A DNA stretch of 52,531 bases from the NCBI RefSeq assembly GCF_001949145.1, contig NW_019091401.1, positions 1,412,349 to 1,464,879 of the forward strand, given 5' to 3'. Under the pieces are notes generated by a model that was given only the letters and a program-made list of their open reading frames with translations, was not told the DNA's origin and did no database searches. Positions 11,256 through 22,178 of the stretch are shown here, in pieces (position 1 is the stretch's first letter; each line of letters opens with the position of its first letter). A program made the translations under genes and the position numbers. Source of the DNA: Acanthaster planci. Its lineage: Eukaryota; Echinodermata; Asteroidea; Valvatida; Acanthasteridae.

Positions 11256-11991
11256 GACAGTTTCTGTACTTCGGTGTCGAGTAACGAGCAAATTCAGCTC
11301 AGCTAGAATGTTAAAAACATCTCAACATCGTTGCTCACGTACGTGCCATTTGGTCGTCTTTATGCAGGATGATACATGCATTCTCTCTCCACAGCCAACA
11401 ACTCAAATATGCCGTTGACTACACAGCGAGCTGATGAGTGATGTTACCGTAACACACGCACGCACGCGCGCCTTCACGTGTGGGTATTACCCAAGACACT
11501 TGACGTGCATATCTCTGTTGTCATTAACAGTCAGATTATCCTCCCTGCCTCTTCCTACTCACTGACTCCATCTTAATGATGTCTGTTCCGTAGGGCGAAG
11601 CGGCAGCTCAAGACTCGTGCAGCGGAAACCCCATCACGCACCTTATATCACTAATTAGATCTTCCCGAGTGCTTGCATCTTATTCATGTCCTGTCGTCAA
11701 GACGATGAGTAAAGGATAGGAGTGAACATCAAACACAATCAGCCTAGGTGGATTTTGGAGATCTTAAATAATGTACCATTATAAACAGAATAAATATCAA
11801 GAAGCCAGCAAATCTGTGAAAAAAAGAAAACAAACCAGCTTTTCACATTAATACCTGCTTCAGAGAGACGGAGGGATAGCTTTGTTTTTTTGTCCCCCAG
11901 TCTTTAGTTTCTTTTAACATTTTCTTCTCGAATAAAGGTAAATTAAAAAAGAAAAAACCCAAGCATGAAAACGAAAAAGTAGTCAACAAAT
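11256..11991. other. Intergenic, nothing recognised
   Basis: Between the unknown ORF and the foldback at 11992. A short CGCACGCACGCG purine-pyrimidine run lies at about 11456-11470. No gene seen. The promoter of the minus-strand ORF would lie at its left end, but no TATA or initiator is convincing. Confidence 0.35.
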
Positions 11992-12148
11992 CAGAGTTGT
12001 AATGACTCAAGTCAATGACTCGACTCGAGTCGCATTTTTGGGCGACTCGACTCGAGTCCCTGGAGATAAATGACTTGACTCGACTCGAGTCTCTGCTGTA
12101 AAACGACTCGACTCGAGTCACATAAATCAGTGACTCGTTACAACTCTG
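11992..12148. mobile_element. Foldback MITE with repeated GACTCGACTCGAGTC
   Basis: A 157-bp element bounded by CAGAGTTGTAA at 11992 and its inverse TTACAACTCTG ending at 12148. Inside are four copies of the near-palindrome GACTCGACTCGAGTC spaced about 30 bp apart, so the whole block can fold on itself. CAG...CTG ends are typical of hAT-type elements, but I find no clear 8-bp target duplication, so the superfamily is a guess. Confidence 0.65.
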
Positions 12149-12937
12149 CATTATGGGAGAATCTGGGAGAGCTAGCTTGCAATTCGAGTGCTGAAAGAAA
12201 ACAGGTAACTTCCGGGCTGAGAGGTGACAGAAAAGAACGTAATGTCTCATGATTTTTCAATCACACACGTGACAACGTCGACGCAAGTCAAATATCCACA
12301 CAGGTTTATCAACCCTTCGTCCAGCTACTGGATGTTGGAGGCCTTTATTGGCTCCCTTCATAATAATACCCCTTACAGGAAACGGTAGCTAGTTATGGAC
12401 ACATCCAAAAGAGGTTAGATAGAGTATTCCTTATTTATCAGTCATGCGCAGTATTTATGTTCTCAGTATAAATCATGCGTGCTTGTGATGAGTAACACGC
12501 ATGCGTACGGGTCTATTATAATTACCCCTAGGGAAAAAACTTACGCAGCCCGCTGTGCGTACTGGGTTTATATATGGCCTTTTTCCGATACTCGACCGCG
12601 GCTCCGTTCAGGCCTTAACTGTTCTTTTACTAGCTGACTTTGAAGTTGTAAGTGCAATAGCAAGTTTGATAGTCGCACAAAACATTCAGTAAGATGCAAA
12701 AGGCCAAACGTTACAGTTCTTTAATTTAATTAAAACGCGTCAGGTCCACAATCGGGGATTGGTTTCGGATACGACCGACCTGATAGGGAGGCGAATTGAG
12801 TACTAGAAAACGGCATGTATCTGTGGGCCCCGGCCGCGCCGTGTGGGCGCGATGTACACACGGCGAATCGAAAAGCTCGTTGATAGAGGGCGGTATACAC
12901 GAGCAACGATACCCACGCGTTTCCAGAAATTTTCAAC
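12149..12937. other. Upstream region of PHF5A
   Basis: Holds the PHF5A promoter. TTTATATATGG at about 12567-12577 is a TATA-like word, but it is about 360 bp upstream of the start codon, so it fits only with a long 5' UTR or an untranslated exon. Nothing else recognised. Confidence 0.4.
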
Positions 12938-12989
12938 ATGGCCAAACATCATCCAGATTTGATTTTCTGTAGGAAGCAGGCTGGCGTTG
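12938..12989 (+). CDS. PHF5A: PHF5A coding exon 1
   Basis: Codes residues 1-17 plus the first base of Ala18. The donor is GTAAGT at 12990. The ATG context is AACATGG, a reasonable Kozak match (G at +4). Confidence 0.93.
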
Positions 12990-15900
12990 GTAAGTTCTTG
13001 TACTTGTAAATCAGCAACTGGCCTTCAGGGTGAAGGATGAAAGAATTGTACGAAAGATGAGCACAAATGGGATTGTAAATTGAAGGGACAGTGGACGAAA
13101 TTTGCTGACGAAGTTCGTCACAACTTGGTCAGTGTGATTCTACCTCCATGGTCAGTGCTAGCCCCACTAGTGTGGCACGGACTCGCGCTCCCGATCCATC
13201 CTTAGCCACACATCCGTATGCGCAAATCGTGTTGGCGTACTGAACATTCTCGGTGCACCCACTTATCATGGTGGGCGCGATTTCTTTTGCACACGAACAT
13301 GATCCTTGACCTTTCCGTTTTCTTAAACCATTTATTGAATGATTTCACTCACATTATTCAAGTATTTTCCAGTCTTTTTGCCTTTGTCCATTCAATCTAG
13401 TAATGGGCTCGCTCAGTCGCCATCTTTAAATTAAGATCGTTGAACAATACGCCACTTGACCTCTCATCGTCTCGACGGCTCTTCCATGTCAAGACATCTA
13501 AACTGCTGCCAAAGTTTTGGAAGAGCCCATTGGTACATGTATCTTATCGCCCAGTCCGTTTTTACATATGTCTTGACATGGAAGACACTTAAACTCTTCG
13601 CAAAGACAGCTCATATGTCATTCACAAGTGCTTTGTACCCCAATTTTAATGCTGTGTTGAAATTACTAAATTTATAAGCCTGCAGACAACGTATTTTGTA
13701 GGAAATTTAGCACAACTCCACTCTTTCCATGCTTTCTGTCATGAATGATCTACATTCGTCTAGTACGCGTACTTGCATATGGGCAAAATGAATAGTAACT
13801 GACCCCCCTTATGCATGCATGGATGAGTCATGGGCGTGAAGAAATCAGAGATAAGGCTGTCTCCGAACCAGGCTTCCAAAGCTACGGCTACATGTAGGTC
13901 TGTTGTCTGCGCGTCACTAAGCATTTCCAATGGAGCGAAGACCTAGACCTACATGTAGCTCTAGACAGCATAACTGACACAATGGGGGCCGAGCTTGGAG
14001 GCCATTTTGGCATGTGTAAATCCGTACTACGAAATGAACATACATGTAGATCATTCGTAAATCGTGATGGATCGTGGGCAATTTCAACAACGTATGTATG
14101 GAATTAGGGATATAATGCACTTGCGAATGACATTAAAGCTTTCTTCGTCAGGTAAAAATGTGAAAAAAACATTGAAAATTATGTCGCATTATAGGAGGAC
14201 TTTTATACCCTGGATGTTAGTCACAATGCAATGTAGAGGATGTCCAACCTAGGCTAGGCCAGTGTTTGTTAGCGTGGTTAGGTGCTGTTGTCATCAAGTC
14301 ATTGTTAAGCCTCAGCTGCAGCGTATGTCTCAACTATCTAAAATATGGCACATTATGTATGACATGACTACGTAAACAATATGAATTTGACACATGCTGG
14401 CACATGCACACTGGACCTCTGTCTTTAGTTGGGCGGGTCCAACTATAGCACTATAGTTGGGACGGTCCCAACTATACATGTACATGTAGTTGGGACGGTC
14501 CCAACTATACATGTACATGTAGTTTGGACAGTCCCAACTATACATGTAGTTTGGACGGTCCCAACTATACATGTAGTTTGGACGGTCCCAATTATACATG
14601 TAGTTGGGATAGATGCTATCGTTGGGGCATAACGTCATCATGTACATGTATGATTTAGGCCTTGCATAAAGAAAGCCTAGGCCCTACCCTAAATTCTGGC
14701 ATATAAATATTCACGCATCCAACTTACTCGTGAAACTCTTGAATAAAATTATACATTGACGTTAACTTACTGTCGATGATCGATTGTCACTTCGGCCTTT
14801 TTCTTTCTGCAGTTATGTGCAAATTAAAACTTTTCTAGTGAGAATCCAGGAAAAAGGAATTCTAAATCCTAAACGTTAAAGTAAATAATAAATTTCCCAC
14901 TGAAATTTATCCAGGCCCAGGCGCCAACCTATGCCCTCTTGGCCTACTGTCCATACAAAACTTCACTCTGGTTTCTTCCATCTTGCACAAGTGTAAATTT
15001 GCAACTCTAGTCACTAGTCGGTCACCAACTAAAATGTTTAGGTACTTACGTGTGCATTCCTCATGACACTGACCATGATTGGCACAGAGCTCATCGCATT
15101 GACTATAATTGGTGATGAGTCTGCTTGCCCTGTCGTTGCATTTTATTGATTTTCTTCCATTTTCTACATTTTCATACAAATTTTTTTTTACATACTCTCC
15201 ACTTCAATAAAGAACACATTCAAGCTGTTTTGAAAGCAAATTCATTACCTATCAACAATTGGCCATTAACTATTAGATCGACAAACAGCACATGTACGAG
15301 TGGGAATGTGGTTTTTGCATAAGACAAGGTTCCGGATTATACAAGATAATTAAGTAAGACCCTCATATTAATGAGAGTTGACTGTAGTATAGTCTAAGTC
15401 GAGTAGACTTTCGTCAAAACCGTTGGTACAAATATAGTTTTCCTTCACTGATGTTTGGACCCTTGCTTTCAGCCATGCTAGACAACAAATACTGATCTTG
15501 GTTTCCTTTGATGCAGTCTTTAACACCAGCTAGTATTTCTCCTTGAAGAAATTCTGTTGTCTGTTGCATTCCTTTTTCTTTCCTTTTTTTTCCCCGGGTA
15601 ACTCATTTATTTCTCTTTCTTCAGTTCACATTCACATAACACAAGATACACTAGATTGTTCTGAACATTATGAAAACTAGATATGGAAAAGTAATCACCA
15701 AAATTAGTGTCGCGGTACCCTCACTCTTGAAAAAGTCTAGAGCATAAGTCCCACTTTGAACTAAATCTTCGATTATCACTGTTTACGATAGATGAAGGTT
15801 TTTCACAGAGATAGTACAACTTAATCTCCTTTTTAAGACTAAGATAGAGGGGAGCCTGTTGTTCATCTTTGCTCTATAGATATGGAATCTAGCACAAAGA

Positions 15901-18900
15901 ATTATTAAATTAAGACATTCTAAAGTAACATTAATATTACCAAATAGCATAGTCTGATTGACCAAGTACAAACTTATACATGTTTTCTCCTTAATCCACA
16001 AAACTAGAGAGGTCCAGAAGTTTCCTGAATAAGTACAGCTACAGAAAAGATGAATTAGGCATCCTTCCTCAGTTTTACAAAAAGTTCAAGTGTTGGAATC
16101 AGCCTTGTTGATTTTGAAAAGAAATGAATTTGTACCCAGTATTCTATGAATTAGACAAAATTGAAACCATCTTAATTTTGTGCATGCGGCTAGCCTGGCC
16201 TCTAGCTGTTTCTAACCCTCCACAAGTTTTGCCAGCGTAGACCTGATGAACACCTTGAACTCCTGGGAGCTGGGGCCCAAGGGCCCCTTTTTCACTGGAG
16301 TCGTCAGAAATCATCTCCTCGGGAGGCAATGGGCATTCGTCCGGCAGGAGATGCACTTGCGCCAGTCTTGTTTCCACCACGTTCAGGCAGCATTGCAGGC
16401 TGTTCTCGGTCGAGTGAGCTTGAATATACGGGAGCCCCGTGAGCATACATCTTACTCCGACGGCGTCATCAGTTGCATCATGTCGCATTATAGGATGACC
16501 TTTATACCCTGGATGTTAGTCACAATGCAATGTAGACAACGTCCAACCTTGCCTAGGCCAGTGTTTGTTAGCGTGGTTAGGTGCTATTTTTGAAGAAAAC
16601 ATTTTCTTTGTTTACTAGTGCAGTGGACATTTCTCTCTCAACCTCTTATAGTGAAGAGCAACAAACTATTTAGGCCCCTTAATTTGATCACATTAACAAA
16701 GAGGGGATTATTGTTTCAGGTTTTAAATCTGTATCAGGCCCAAACTTGTTTGGGCAAAAAATTTCATGAAGATTTTGCCGGCCATTGATCACATGCATGC
16801 ATGGTCTTTTTCCTTGAAAACAGCAACAACGATGACCGATCGCTGTTTTTCTCCTAGTAAGTGTCAAATCAGCCCTTAAGAACAGAATGTCTGCGCTAGC
16901 CTTTTAAGTGTAGAATCCTCACTTACGAAGCTTATGAAATAGATTCTGTGCTAATGGTGCCTCACAAATGCAAAATTCCACAGTAAGCAGTGCCGTGAAA
17001 TTGGGCCCTGTTCTAGTCTTGTCCAATTCTGCCATATAAACTGATTGCCTGTACTTCTGCCTTTATATTGGTTTTCCATATCATCCATGAAATACCACAT
17101 GAGAAAACTCTCACTTTCTAGAATCTTTTTACACTTAAAAAAGTATCAGAAGGCAAAAAAATTGTGGAATACACAAGAAAATTATAGTCATTCAACATGC
17201 CTGTCCCATTTGGGTCAAACGGAGGTCACACAGACTCAAGCTACTGGTAATGTACATGTACATACCAGTAGCAATTCCACTTTGTGTGCGTTTACATGTC
17301 TATGCGTTTTCACACTAAGGCCTCTCAACCCAGGTTGAACTCAACCCTGGGAGAGCCGATGGTAGCCCATTCAACCCTGCATTATTTCACACTTGTTTCA
17401 TGTGAATTAGGCTTATCAGGGTGAGTTCAACCCAGACACAAGCACAAACAATTTTTAACCCGGGTCGAAAATCTCAACCCTGGTTCGGAGCAGGGTTGAG
17501 TTCAACCCGGGCTGAAGTCAATCTCAGGGTTTACGCAGGGTCGAAATTTTTCAAGTGTGAATCGCCATTCGTTTTCAACCCAGCTTCAACCCTGTGTCAA
17601 CCCCGAGATTTGTCTAGTGTGAAAAGGCCTNNNNNNNNNNNNNNNNNNNNNNNNNNNNNNNNNNNNNNNNNNNNNNNNNNCTGTGTACAAAACATATGGG
17701 TGGTCTTCTAAAAAAGTTAAAGTACAAACAAAAGAGGAACAATAGGGGGTCCCCAGTCGCAGGCAAATACACACTTGGGTGTGTGTGTAATGTATATTGT
17801 GTACATGTAACACCATGATGTACATCATCTCATTAAGTATCAAACAGGTATCCATTCCAGTCTGGGCCCAGCCCAACCCTTACGTAGGGAGGGGTTAGGG
17901 ATGATGATGTGGCTGAATGGGATAGAGATTTGATGGTACCAGTACATGTGTGGTGGGGATTCAGTGAGATAGGGTGAAGTGTGAATTTGGTAGTGTTGTA
18001 CAGTGCACATGTATAATGTACATGTATGTATTCACTGTACATGTACATGTATGCATTCACTATACATGTACTTGTACTTAATGCACATGTGCAAGTTTTC
18101 AGTCTTCGATGTTTTAGACAAGCGTCCATTCCCTTTTGAGCCCAGTCCAACCTATTGGATGGGGATTGTTGGGTTTGGTCGAGATAAGGGTTGTGGGATT
18201 GGGTTGTACCTAGACAGGATGGGGATCTGAGGGGATTTGATGGTATGCAGTGGGAATTACATGTATGTCTAAGATGAGATGGGAATTTGCTAGTGTGGGA
18301 TGGTGGGGATATGTTGAGATTGTTGGGTTTAGGCAGTGATAGTAGTTGGATAAAGATTGTGCATTTTTAAACATTTTTGTATTTGTAATGCTTAATATTT
18401 ACCTTGGATGTGATAAAACAAGTGAATATTCAATACATTTAACATAGCCATAAGTTTTTCAGAAAGAGATTGATAAATATTATTTATAGGTCACTGTACT
18501 TGTAGCAAAACAGGGGAGTCAGGTTGGTGTAATGGTTCTTTCCTGGCCTCCCATCACTGCAGTCCGGGTTCGAATCCCAGCTTGATCCGTATGTTTGTTT
18601 TTAGTCCCTACCTGATTCCGTGGGTTTTACCCAGAATATTCCTTTGGGGTTTTCCTCCCACTACTTAAACTGTAACTGCTTCTCATTGTCTCCTCGCTAC
18701 TGGTTTCTTCGGACTCGCAAGCTACAGTGCCTAGGGCGCTTTTGAGGAGTCCTTGGCATCATTACCAGAAATGACTAATAATAATGATATCGAAGAAAAT
18801 ACAAAGTTTCATGTGTTTGTCTTAATGAATTGATTTGCATAAAGATGTAGCATTGAGCCATGACAGCTTCACTCTTCTAGTTTGAAGTCTTTATGACAGT

Positions 18901-19456
18901 GCCAAAGTACAGTAATGTATTTCCCAAATATTTTACAACCTGTGGCATTTTCCTGTAACTAATTCATTTTCCATTCTCACATTTTTTTATGTCTTTACTA
19001 CCAGCCATTGGCAGATTGTGTGAAAAGTGTGATGGCAAGTGCGTCATCTGTGACTCGTATGTGCGTCCCTGTACGCTGGTGCGTATATGTGATGAGTGTA
19101 ATTATGGCTCTTATCAAGGACGATGTGTGATTTGTGGAGGGCCAGGGGTGTCAGATGCTTACTACTGCAAAGAGTGTACAATACAGGAAAAAGACGTAAG
19201 TATCCTGGTCCCAAACCCAAGACAAATTTAATGTCTGGTATGGTGTTTGACTTTGAGCGAGATTTTTTTTCCTGATTCCATGATCAAACTGAAAACAAAT
19301 TCTCTTAGAAGAGCCACAGACAGAGCTGGACCGATCTTAACTTTGTCTTTTGCTTTTGCTCAACAGCGAGATGGCTGTCCCAAAATTGTCAATTTGGGCA
19401 GTTCCAAGACCGATTTGTTCTACGAAAGGAAGAAGTATGGCTTTAAGAAGAGATGA
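12938..19456 (+). CDS. PHF5A: PHF5A, SF3b14b subunit of the spliceosomal SF3b complex
   Basis: PHF5A sits in SF3b of the U2 snRNP in the nucleus, contacts SF3B1 and helps form the pocket that holds the branch-point adenosine. Joining 12938-12989, 19005-19195 and 19367-19456 gives exactly 110 aa, the family length, starting [11 protein letters not shown] and ending YGFKKR. As far as I can compare from memory it is identical to the vertebrate protein. Zinc-binding cysteines are all present as CxxC pairs (CEKC, CVIC, CDEC, CVIC, CKEC) forming the three-cluster zinc knot. All splice sites are GT-AG. The start ATG is fixed by the invariant N terminus. The first intron is very long (6 kb) and repeat-rich, while the second is 171 bp. 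Confidence 0.97.
13481..13584. repeat. Inverted repeat with perfect 17-bp arms
   Basis: CTTCCATGTCAAGACAT (13481-13497) and its exact reverse complement (13568-13584) enclose 70 bp. The following bases of each arm (ACATCTAAACT and ACACTTAAACT) are also similar in direct orientation, so the block may be a rearranged duplication. Confidence 0.6.
14179..14290 (+). repeat. Direct duplication, copy 1
   Basis: About 110 bp (ATGTCGCATTATAGG... to TTAGCGTGGTTAGGTGCT) matches 16481-16587 at roughly 90% by eye. Both copies are in PHF5A intron 1. It is either a local duplication or two copies of one short dispersed repeat. Confidence 0.8.
14427..14610. repeat. Palindromic minisatellite
   Basis: About six tandem units of 27-36 bp. 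Each unit joins the palindrome AGTTGGGACGGTCCCAACT to TATACATGTA, itself near-palindromic. Every monomer can form a hairpin, and the tandem array can form a cruciform ladder. A repetitive open frame on either strand is a by-product of the repeat. Confidence 0.85.
16144..16488 (-). pseudogene. Decayed coding-like fragment, origin unknown
   Basis: Minus-strand frame with coding-like composition (segment [16 protein letters not shown], then acidic [14 protein letters not shown]). From about 16280 downward a different frame looks better ([19 protein letters not shown], then a stop, then KQLEARLA), which suggests a frameshifted gene fragment. I could not assign the parent. It ends exactly where the 16481 duplication begins, so both may be one inserted piece. 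It could also be chance. Confidence 0.3.
16481..16587 (+). repeat. Direct duplication, copy 2
   Basis: Partner of 14179-14290, same orientation, about 2.3 kb away in the same intron. Differences are scattered substitutions, so the duplication is not recent. Confidence 0.8.
17240..17272. repeat. Near-perfect hairpin
   Basis: GCTACTGGTA and TACCAGTAGC flank a core of two TGTACA palindromes. This is one of the strongest short palindromes in the window and is built on the TACATGTA word common here. Confidence 0.7.
17307..17625. mobile_element. MITE-like element with TTTTCACACTA ends
   Basis: TTTTCACACTA (17307-17317) and its exact inverse TAGTGTGAAAA (17615-17625) bound 319 bp packed with CAACCC/GGGTTG words in both orientations. 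No coding content. AAGGCCT occurs just inside the left end and just outside the right end. The right flank is cut by the assembly gap, so no target duplication can be checked. Confidence 0.6.
17631..17680. other. Assembly gap, 50 N
   Basis: A run of 50 N, most likely a fixed-size scaffold gap, so the true distance is unknown. Open frames reading through it are not real. Confidence 0.99.
17840..18360. repeat. Degenerate direct repeats and TACATGTA array
   Basis: TCCATTCCAGTCTGGGCCC (from about 17850) is echoed by TCCATTCCCTTTTGAGCCC (from about 18123), and GGGGATT/GATGG words recur around them. At 18009-18068 TGTACATGTATG.ATTCAC repeats two to three times. It looks like an old tandem duplication. 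No gene seen. Confidence 0.5.
18514..18790 (+). repeat. tRNA-derived SINE, copy 2, best preserved
   Basis: The head keeps both internal Pol III promoter boxes: A box TGGTGTAATGG (18525-18535) and perfect B box GGTTCGAATCC (18567-18577), 31 bp apart as in a tRNA. A tRNA-unrelated body follows (GGGGTTTTCCTCCCACTAC, TCTCATTGTCTCCTCGCTAC) and the 3' end is ATAATAATG-type simple sequence. It is not a tRNA gene: no cloverleaf with paired acceptor stem was found. Confidence 0.85.
19005..19195 (+). CDS. PHF5A: PHF5A coding exon 2
   Basis: Acceptor CCAG at 19001-19004; donor GTAAGT at 19196. Codes the end of Ala18 through Asp81, including most of the zinc-binding cysteines. Ends in phase 0. Confidence 0.95.
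19367..19456 (+). CDS. PHF5A: PHF5A coding exon 3
   Basis: Acceptor CAACAG ending at 19366. Codes the C-terminal 29 residues ([13 protein letters not shown]... to KKR) and the TGA stop at 19454-19456. Confidence 0.95.
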   Translation, partial: RDGCPKIVNLGSSKTDLFYERKKYGFKKR

Positions 19457-21557
19457 CATCACTTCAGAGACACAGCCGTTTTGACCAACATTAGGAACCT
19501 GTAAACCAAATAATGTGGTATTAACAGTTATTATCAAACATGCAATCCAAGTAATGCACCATGACCGTGGAGGAATAATATTTAATCAGTGAGCCCCAAC
19601 TCGTAGGGACCATCAACAGATCAATGAGCTACAACTTTTGGGAAAAGTGGAACAGTTGGCCCGAACTCTTAAAATATCAAATGTTCCCACTCTCAAGTGT
19701 TTTGGTTGCTTGGTACTCCATCAGGTCTTGAATGACCAGATTCTCTCTAGACAGCAGTACAAAGCTAGGCTGACATCAGACTGTGCCAAGATTTTCATGG
19801 ACAATTTAGAGCTTGACCCTTCAGTTTTTCTATTGACATGTACCTGCGTAGTTTTTATAAGGGCACTTCACACTGATGAGGTACAATCGGCTGCATATTG
19901 GGGATGGAATGGAGAGGATGACACCGTAGGGCACAGCAAAGCAAGATATTTTGTTCCACGTTTTCCAAGGCCTTATAATTATCATCTGTACAAAATAGAA
20001 GATTTGTCTCTGTACTTCATAACATAACTTACATAACATGGAAAGAATTTTTTGCTACAAAGAGACAGGACGTTTATTATCATTTGCATGAAGTTAGCCA
20101 AATTGCATTTTGTTTAAAATGTAAGCTATTTAGGATAACTAACATCTAAAATAAGCACCGTTCTCTTAGTTTGAAGACACTTACCGGTATGTGTAACATA
20201 CATGTAGGCCTACTGTACATGACATGGACGGAAATTTGTGACAAATTTCTGCCTATGTTACGTTCATAATATTTTGAACATAACACCCTGCTGTGACATG
20301 TAAAAAATTGCTTTGGATTTTTGCAGGAAACATTATTGTAGGGAGAGGAATTAAAAAGGACAGGATTTTGTGAAATATTTCTATTGTAATTTTTATTGTG
20401 TCAGTATTAACATATTCTTGGTCCATGTTACATGCATTGCATCCTGTTTCTGAAGAAAGCAAACATATCCTGTAACAGTGAGCTCAGTTTTTCAACTGTG
20501 GAGCAAGAATTTACTGGTGCAAGGGGAAAATGGGACCTGTCGCTTGATATTATCCTGATTTATTTCCCAACCCTACACAATTGTATCCTATTGTGAAAAG
20601 ACCCATTGTATTTGGCGTGCATAATTTGTCTAAAGATGATAGAAATTCTCGTAGATTTGGCATGTGTGCATGGGCATAAACAGAATTACGTGATGAAGCT
20701 TTCTTATTTTGTGCAGCTTTCTCTTGGTTCTTGGTTGTCTTGGTTGTGCTGAAAAGAACAAAAATTCTTTTAAGCATTTGAAATTTGTTGTGCTATGCCA
20801 GACAACTGAGGGCGCTGGTGCTGTGTCGCGGTGTCAGATTCCGGTGTCAGATTTTTCAGGTACTGTACTGGTATCTCACCGTTCCCCAATTGAAAGTGAG
20901 AAAACGCATAACACAAGAAAATACCATTATGGATCTGTCAAACAACAAAAGCCCCGTGTATTTATAACAGTATTTTCATGTCATATCGGTATATTATTTT
21001 ATTTAGTGACGATAGATATTTTGCCCCTAACTCAACTCGCCATTGAACGTGTAATACGCCACTTATGTACATGTACACGTGCAAAGTTCAGACAGATGAT
21101 GAAAGGCCTCTGAAAATTGTGACGCAAGAAGCGGAGTTCATCAATGAGTTTGTATGTGCCTTGGGTATAAGCCCAGTAATTATGTAACTGGGAGGCGAGG
21201 GGCAACCCCTCAAATTGAAGGTATTTCTACACGCGAAAAACGCTTGCACGAACACCACGTGGATGACGTGAAGTGATCGTCCGCCACGCCTAGACAGAAG
21301 GCGCGTTTGAGGCCTCAGGCGTTCACACCTCGTTCATTCTTTGGATATCTGTGAATTCATCGCGTTTCCTCATAGCAACTAGACCGTTATCTTGATGAAG
21401 CACAAACGTCCTAAAATTCGGCAACTTTGCCAACAGTGAGCACTTTTTCAACTTAATTGATTACTTACGTCTTTCCAGAGTCGCATCTTAAACTACATGT
21501 ACATTTCATGGTCCGCGCGGTACCCGACTTTGGGTAGATTTACCCCACGGTGTTATA
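19457..21557. other. PHF5A downstream flank, nothing firm
   Basis: Contains the PHF5A 3' UTR at its left end. A 130-codon open frame (19638-20027, plus) lacks an ATG start and any recognised domain. A second frame (20709-21113) likewise has no recognised content. I did not find a clean AATAAA soon after the stop codon. Confidence 0.4.
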
Positions 21558-21872
21558 CAGGGTGTCCCAGAAAAAAAAAGCAAAAAAAGGGGGTAAATAT
21601 GCCCAAACCATGAGATATGATTAAAATGTATAAGGGTCTCCGAAAAGTCGAAGCTGTATTCTTTCTAATGATACCTTGATGGTATCCCTCCTGTCATGCA
21701 TGACTGAACACCATTGTCTTGAAAATGGGGCATCCGAACTCAGTTGTAACACTTTGGATAAACCAGCGAATGAGGTTGTCCGCTGTCACGCTTGTCCTGG
21801 TTGAAATGGACAACAACAGGTCATGTTAATGAGGGAAGATTGCCTTTTGCCACTTTCAAGTTATGCAATAAT

Positions 21873-22127
21873 CTGGTTTAAATGTGTTGACTTGCCCCGA
21901 GGTAGGCCAGGGCTTGGCCCAGGCTTTAAGTGCATTTGGTTTCCAGTCCATCCTCGCTCTCGCAGGTTTCCTCCGGGTACTTCAGTTTCCTCCTGCCTCT
22001 AAAACTGGACCTTCTTTCTAACTCCGTAATGTGATGCTGATTAATAAAGTGTATGAATAAACGTACAGTTATTGGCGCAAATAGCCTGAGTTGCGGAAAG
22101 CGCCATTAAAACAAAACAACAACAACA
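21873..22127 (+). repeat. SINE-like insertion inside the transposon
   Basis: Carries GGTTTCCTCCGGGTACTTC, a word found in several animal SINE and LINE tails, and ends in an A/C-rich tail (AAAACAAAACAACAACAAC) near 22127. It has no tRNA-like head I can see, so it is 5'-truncated or of another type. Confidence 0.5.
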
Positions 22128-22178
22128 ACATGCAGTGCAGTGTTGAAAAGTGTTCGAAGCAGGCAGTAAGTCTGCAAC

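Larger units (their letters stand above)
12990..19004 (+). other. PHF5A: PHF5A intron 1, repeat-rich
   Basis: A 6,015-bp phase-1 GT-AG intron. It contains an inverted repeat (13481-13584), a palindromic minisatellite (14427-14610), a direct duplication (14179-14290 and 16481-16587), a decayed coding-like patch (16144-16488), a hairpin (17240-17272), a MITE-like element (17307-17625), an assembly gap and a SINE (18514-18790). The rest shows nothing recognisable. Confidence 0.85.

Noticed and set aside
13886-13961. Inverted repeat around GCTACATGTAGGTCT
   Set aside because: Built on the very common TACATGTA word with poor outer pairing. No sign of an element.
14427-14610. Possible CRISPR array
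   Set aside because: The units are contiguous variable-length palindromic tandem repeats without unique spacers, and this is an animal genome.
14330-14647. Repetitive open frame with YMYSWDRPN repeats
   Set aside because: It simply translates the palindromic minisatellite. Both strands stay open because the repeat unit is self-complementary.
17421-17876. Open frames crossing the N run
   Set aside because: They read through an assembly gap of unknown real length.
18514-18590. tRNA gene
   Set aside because: A and B boxes are present but the acceptor and anticodon arms do not pair, and the sequence continues into a repeated SINE body found twice more.
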